Both the position numbers and the translations under genes were made by a program. 64,000 nt of DNA from Pricia antarctica (lineage in GTDB: Bacteria > Bacteroidota > Bacteroidia > Flavobacteriales > Flavobacteriaceae), in the NCBI GenBank assembly GCA_011050085.1, contig DRGL01000069.1:1-64000 (forward strand), read 5' to 3'. Shown here one piece after another: positions 62,080-64,000 of the stretch (position 1 is its first letter; each line of letters begins with the position of its first letter). Below the pieces are notes generated by a model. It saw only the letters and a list, made by a program, of their open reading frames with translations. It was not told the DNA's origin and searched no databases.

Positions 62080-62150
62080 ATACTTTGATTCGAATTAGGG
62101 GTCTGAACTATGTTTTCATTTAAGACTACAACGGCATAATGATGCCTCTT

Positions 62151-63308
62151 TTATTTCCAATCTACGCCAGTATCTTTCCAACTTTTCGATTTAGCGGATT
62201 CGAGAACAGCTTCACAGACTTTTTGGGTTTCTTGGGCTTCCCTGAATGTCGGGGAACATGGCTTTCCTTCTACCAAGGCTTTTAGAAAATCTGCAATTTG
62301 ATGCACGAAGCTATGTTCGTATCCTATTGACAGTCCCGGTACCCACCATTTATCCATATAGGGCTGGTCTTCGTCAGTTACATGTATGGAACGCCAACCA
62401 CGCTCTATCGAATCGTTTCGATGGTCAAAATATTCCAACCGCGATAAATCGTGAAGGTTCCATTTGATGGAAGCGTGCTCGCCATTGATTTCAAATGTAT
62501 AATGTGCCTTATGACCGCGTGCATATCGCGTCGATTCGAATAGGCCTAATGAACCATTATCGAAATGACAATGGAACATACAGGCGTCGTCGATGGTTAC
62601 TTCTTGCTTTTCTCCTGTTTTGGAATGTATGCGTTCTTTAATAAAGGTTTCGGTCATAGCGGAGACATCTGTAATGCCACCGTTTAACCACATGGCCGTG
62701 TCGATACAATGCGCCAAAAGGTCTCCTGTTACTCCGGATCCCGCAGCGGAATTATCTAACCGCCATAGCCCTTCCCCGCCTTGAGGCAATTCAGGACTGA
62801 TGGTCCAATCTTGTAAGAAATTGGCGCGATAGTGGAATATCTTACCCAACTTTCCGGCGTCGATCAATTGCTTCGCCAAGGTAACGGCGGGTATTCTGCG
62901 ATAGTTATAATACACCGTATTCGCAACACCTGCCTTTTCGACCGCATCGACCATGGGCTGTGCTTCGGCAACCGTTCTTGCCAAAGGTTTTTCACAAAGC
63001 ACCATTTTTCCAGCTTCCGCCGCGGCAATGGCAATTTCTGCATGCATATTGTTCGGCGTACAGATATCTATGGCATCAATATCGTCTCTGGCTACCAATT
63101 TACGCCAGTCCGTTTCTATAGATTCATAACCCCACTGATCGGCAAATGCTCTTACCCGTTCTTCGTTTCGGGCACAGACCGCCTTCAATATGGGATTGTA
63201 TTGTAGCTCGGGGAAAAAATTAGGTATTCTTTTGTATGCGTTGGAATGGGTACGACCCATGAAACCGTAACCTACTAAACCAATCCGTAAATCTTTTTTA
63301 TCACTCAT
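62151..63308 (-). CDS. Gfo/Idh/MocA family dehydrogenase (cytoplasmic)
   Basis: 385 residues, no signal peptide. Rossmann motif [12 protein letters not shown], catalytic C-E-K-P-L-A-R-T, and the substrate-site [12 protein letters not shown]. The late [16 protein letters not shown] segment is characteristic of a Bacteroidetes subgroup often paired with a TIM-barrel sugar isomerase, as here. It should oxidise or reduce a carbon of a sugar or inositol. It starts 126 bp downstream of the partial isomerase gene. Confidence 0.92.
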   Translation of the reverse strand: MSDKKDLRIGLVGYGFMGRTHSNAYKRIPNFFPELQYNPILKAVCARNEERVRAFADQWGYESIETDWRKLVARDDIDAIDICTPNNMHAEIAIAAAEAGKMVLCEKPLARTVAEAQPMVDAVEKAGVANTVYYNYRRIPAVTLAKQLIDAGKLGKIFHYRANFLQDWTISPELPQGGEGLWRLDNSAAGSGVTGDLLAHCIDTAMWLNGGITDVSAMTETFIKERIHSKTGEKQEVTIDDACMFHCHFDNGSLGLFESTRYARGHKAHYTFEINGEHASIKWNLHDLSRLEYFDHRNDSIERGWRSIHVTDEDQPYMDKWWVPGLSIGYEHSFVHQIADFLKALVEGKPCSPTFREAQETQKVCEAVLESAKSKSWKDTGVDWK

Positions 63309-63434
63309 AATGTCTCTTATTTTTTACCTCAAAATTTTTAAGTAGCTTCAAGCATCAGGTTTGCACTTGCATATTAAAAATAGTGAGTACTATAGCGAAA
63401 TATTTATATTACCGCCAATCGCTACGAAGATTAC

Positions 63435-64000
63435 CTACTCCTTTTCATACCACCCGTGTAGTTTCCTGACCTGAATCATTGCGCCTAATATATCGTTCCA
63501 GGTTTTTGGCTTCATCATGACCTCATTAGGAAACATACAACCATCCCAGCAAATGTGCTTGATTTTCTTGGTCACGTTTCCATGCTCGTCGCGCAGCCAA
63601 TGACCGGCATCGACGGCAATATCCAGTTTTCCGTTGGGATCGTCCGCTAGGCAGTGCCTTCCTGTTTTGTCATGGGAACCGGAACCGAAAACTGTACCAT
63701 CGTTTTGGGCGACGTGAAAATCGATGGTCCAAGGACGAAGGGCAGCCGTCAATTCTTCAAGGCCGCTGGTCAATGTCTTACGATCGTTCCAATCAAAATC
63801 TTTGGGAAGGATGCGCTCGTCGGGCTTATTATATCCCAAAAGATATAATAAGGTATGTGCCATATCGGCCTGAAATCCGATGTTCGGCCTATCGACAGCC
63901 TCTAAAGTGTTGACCATGGTTTTCCAACCTTGCATACCGCCCCAGCAAATTTCACCTTCCGCGGCCAATGATTCACCGTAGTCCGCAGCCACATCACAGG
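63435..64000 (-). CDS. Xylose-isomerase-like TIM-barrel sugar isomerase/epimerase (partial)
   Basis: The frame continues through the right edge, so only the last ~188 residues are seen. It has the AP-endonuclease-2/xylose-isomerase-like TIM barrel: [17 protein letters not shown], then [24 protein letters not shown], and H-I-C-W-D-G-C-M-F. Asp, His and Glu residues in these strands would bind a divalent metal. It is first in the five-gene cluster and probably isomerises or hydrates the keto-sugar produced by the adjacent dehydrogenase. Confidence 0.85.
   Translation of the reverse strand, partial: CDVAADYGESLAAEGEICWGGMQGWKTMVNTLEAVDRPNIGFQADMAHTLLYLLGYNKPDERILPKDFDWNDRKTLTSGLEELTAALRPWTIDFHVAQNDGTVFGSGSHDKTGRHCLADDPNGKLDIAVDAGHWLRDEHGNVTKKIKHICWDGCMFPNEVMMKPKTWNDILGAMIQVRKLHGWYEKE

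Noticed and set aside
1-64000. tRNA, rRNA, CRISPR, prophage and insertion sequences
   Set aside because: No T-loop motifs of tRNAs, no rRNA-like stretches, no regular repeat-spacer array, no transposase or integrase reading frames were found.

Overview
The window looks like chromosomal DNA of a member of the Flavobacteriaceae, probably a marine polysaccharide degrader of the Maribacter/Zobellia/Arenibacter kind (inference). The signs are an AT-rich composition, a SusC/SusD pair, TamL/TamB, an M56/BlaI pair with a flavobacterial repeat module, many lipoproteins with acidic residues after the lipid cysteine, and promoters of the Bacteroidetes type (TTG, about 20 bp, TAnnTTTG). I see no rRNA, tRNA, CRISPR array, insertion sequence or prophage.

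Layout. 0-16.4 kb is mostly core genome: the end of an M20 dipeptidase, PhnA, a BlaI/M56 pair with an operator overlapping its own promoter, a YdjM-type membrane hydrolase, a membrane-anchored MutS-like ATPase, small stress-type proteins, then a leftward run: TonB-like lipoprotein, ruvC, hybrid histidine kinase, hemW, cyclase, DUF4260, DUF4230. 16.4-26.8 kb is an accessory strip of small proteins (DUF456, nitroreductase, exported oxidoreductase, two DinB proteins, WYL regulator, DUF1801, SRPBCC, YdeI, VOC, GlxA-type regulator). Several stretches between these genes carry peptide fragments in broken frames, so this strip seems to be decaying.

26.8-31.8 kb holds a sulfatase/esterase pair and, divergently, a nucleotidyltransferase plus a NahK-like sugar kinase, which would activate a hexosamine. 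31.8-39.7 kb is the TamB/TamL envelope assembly pair. 40.1-54.2 kb is a polysaccharide utilisation locus: SusC, SusD, a PF10091 (GH144-type) glycosidase, GH43, a ruined sulfatase, a formyltransferase/FemAB-like pair, and on the other strand a GH29 fucosidase and a GH109-type N-acetylgalactosaminidase. The enzymes point to a sulfated, fucose- and GalNAc-containing glycan, although the PF10091 protein does not obviously fit that substrate.

54.6-64 kb has the siroheme dehydrogenase domain, then a leftward cluster: a TIM-barrel isomerase (cut by the window edge), Gfo/Idh dehydrogenase, zinc alcohol dehydrogenase, SDR epimerase/dehydrogenase, second Gfo/Idh dehydrogenase, a very large SGNH/propeller/cytochrome c lipoprotein, and a rhamnose/fucose mutarotase. 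This reads as an oxidative sugar pathway that I cannot match to a named one. Together with the formyltransferase/FemAB pair it is the best candidate here for undescribed biology.
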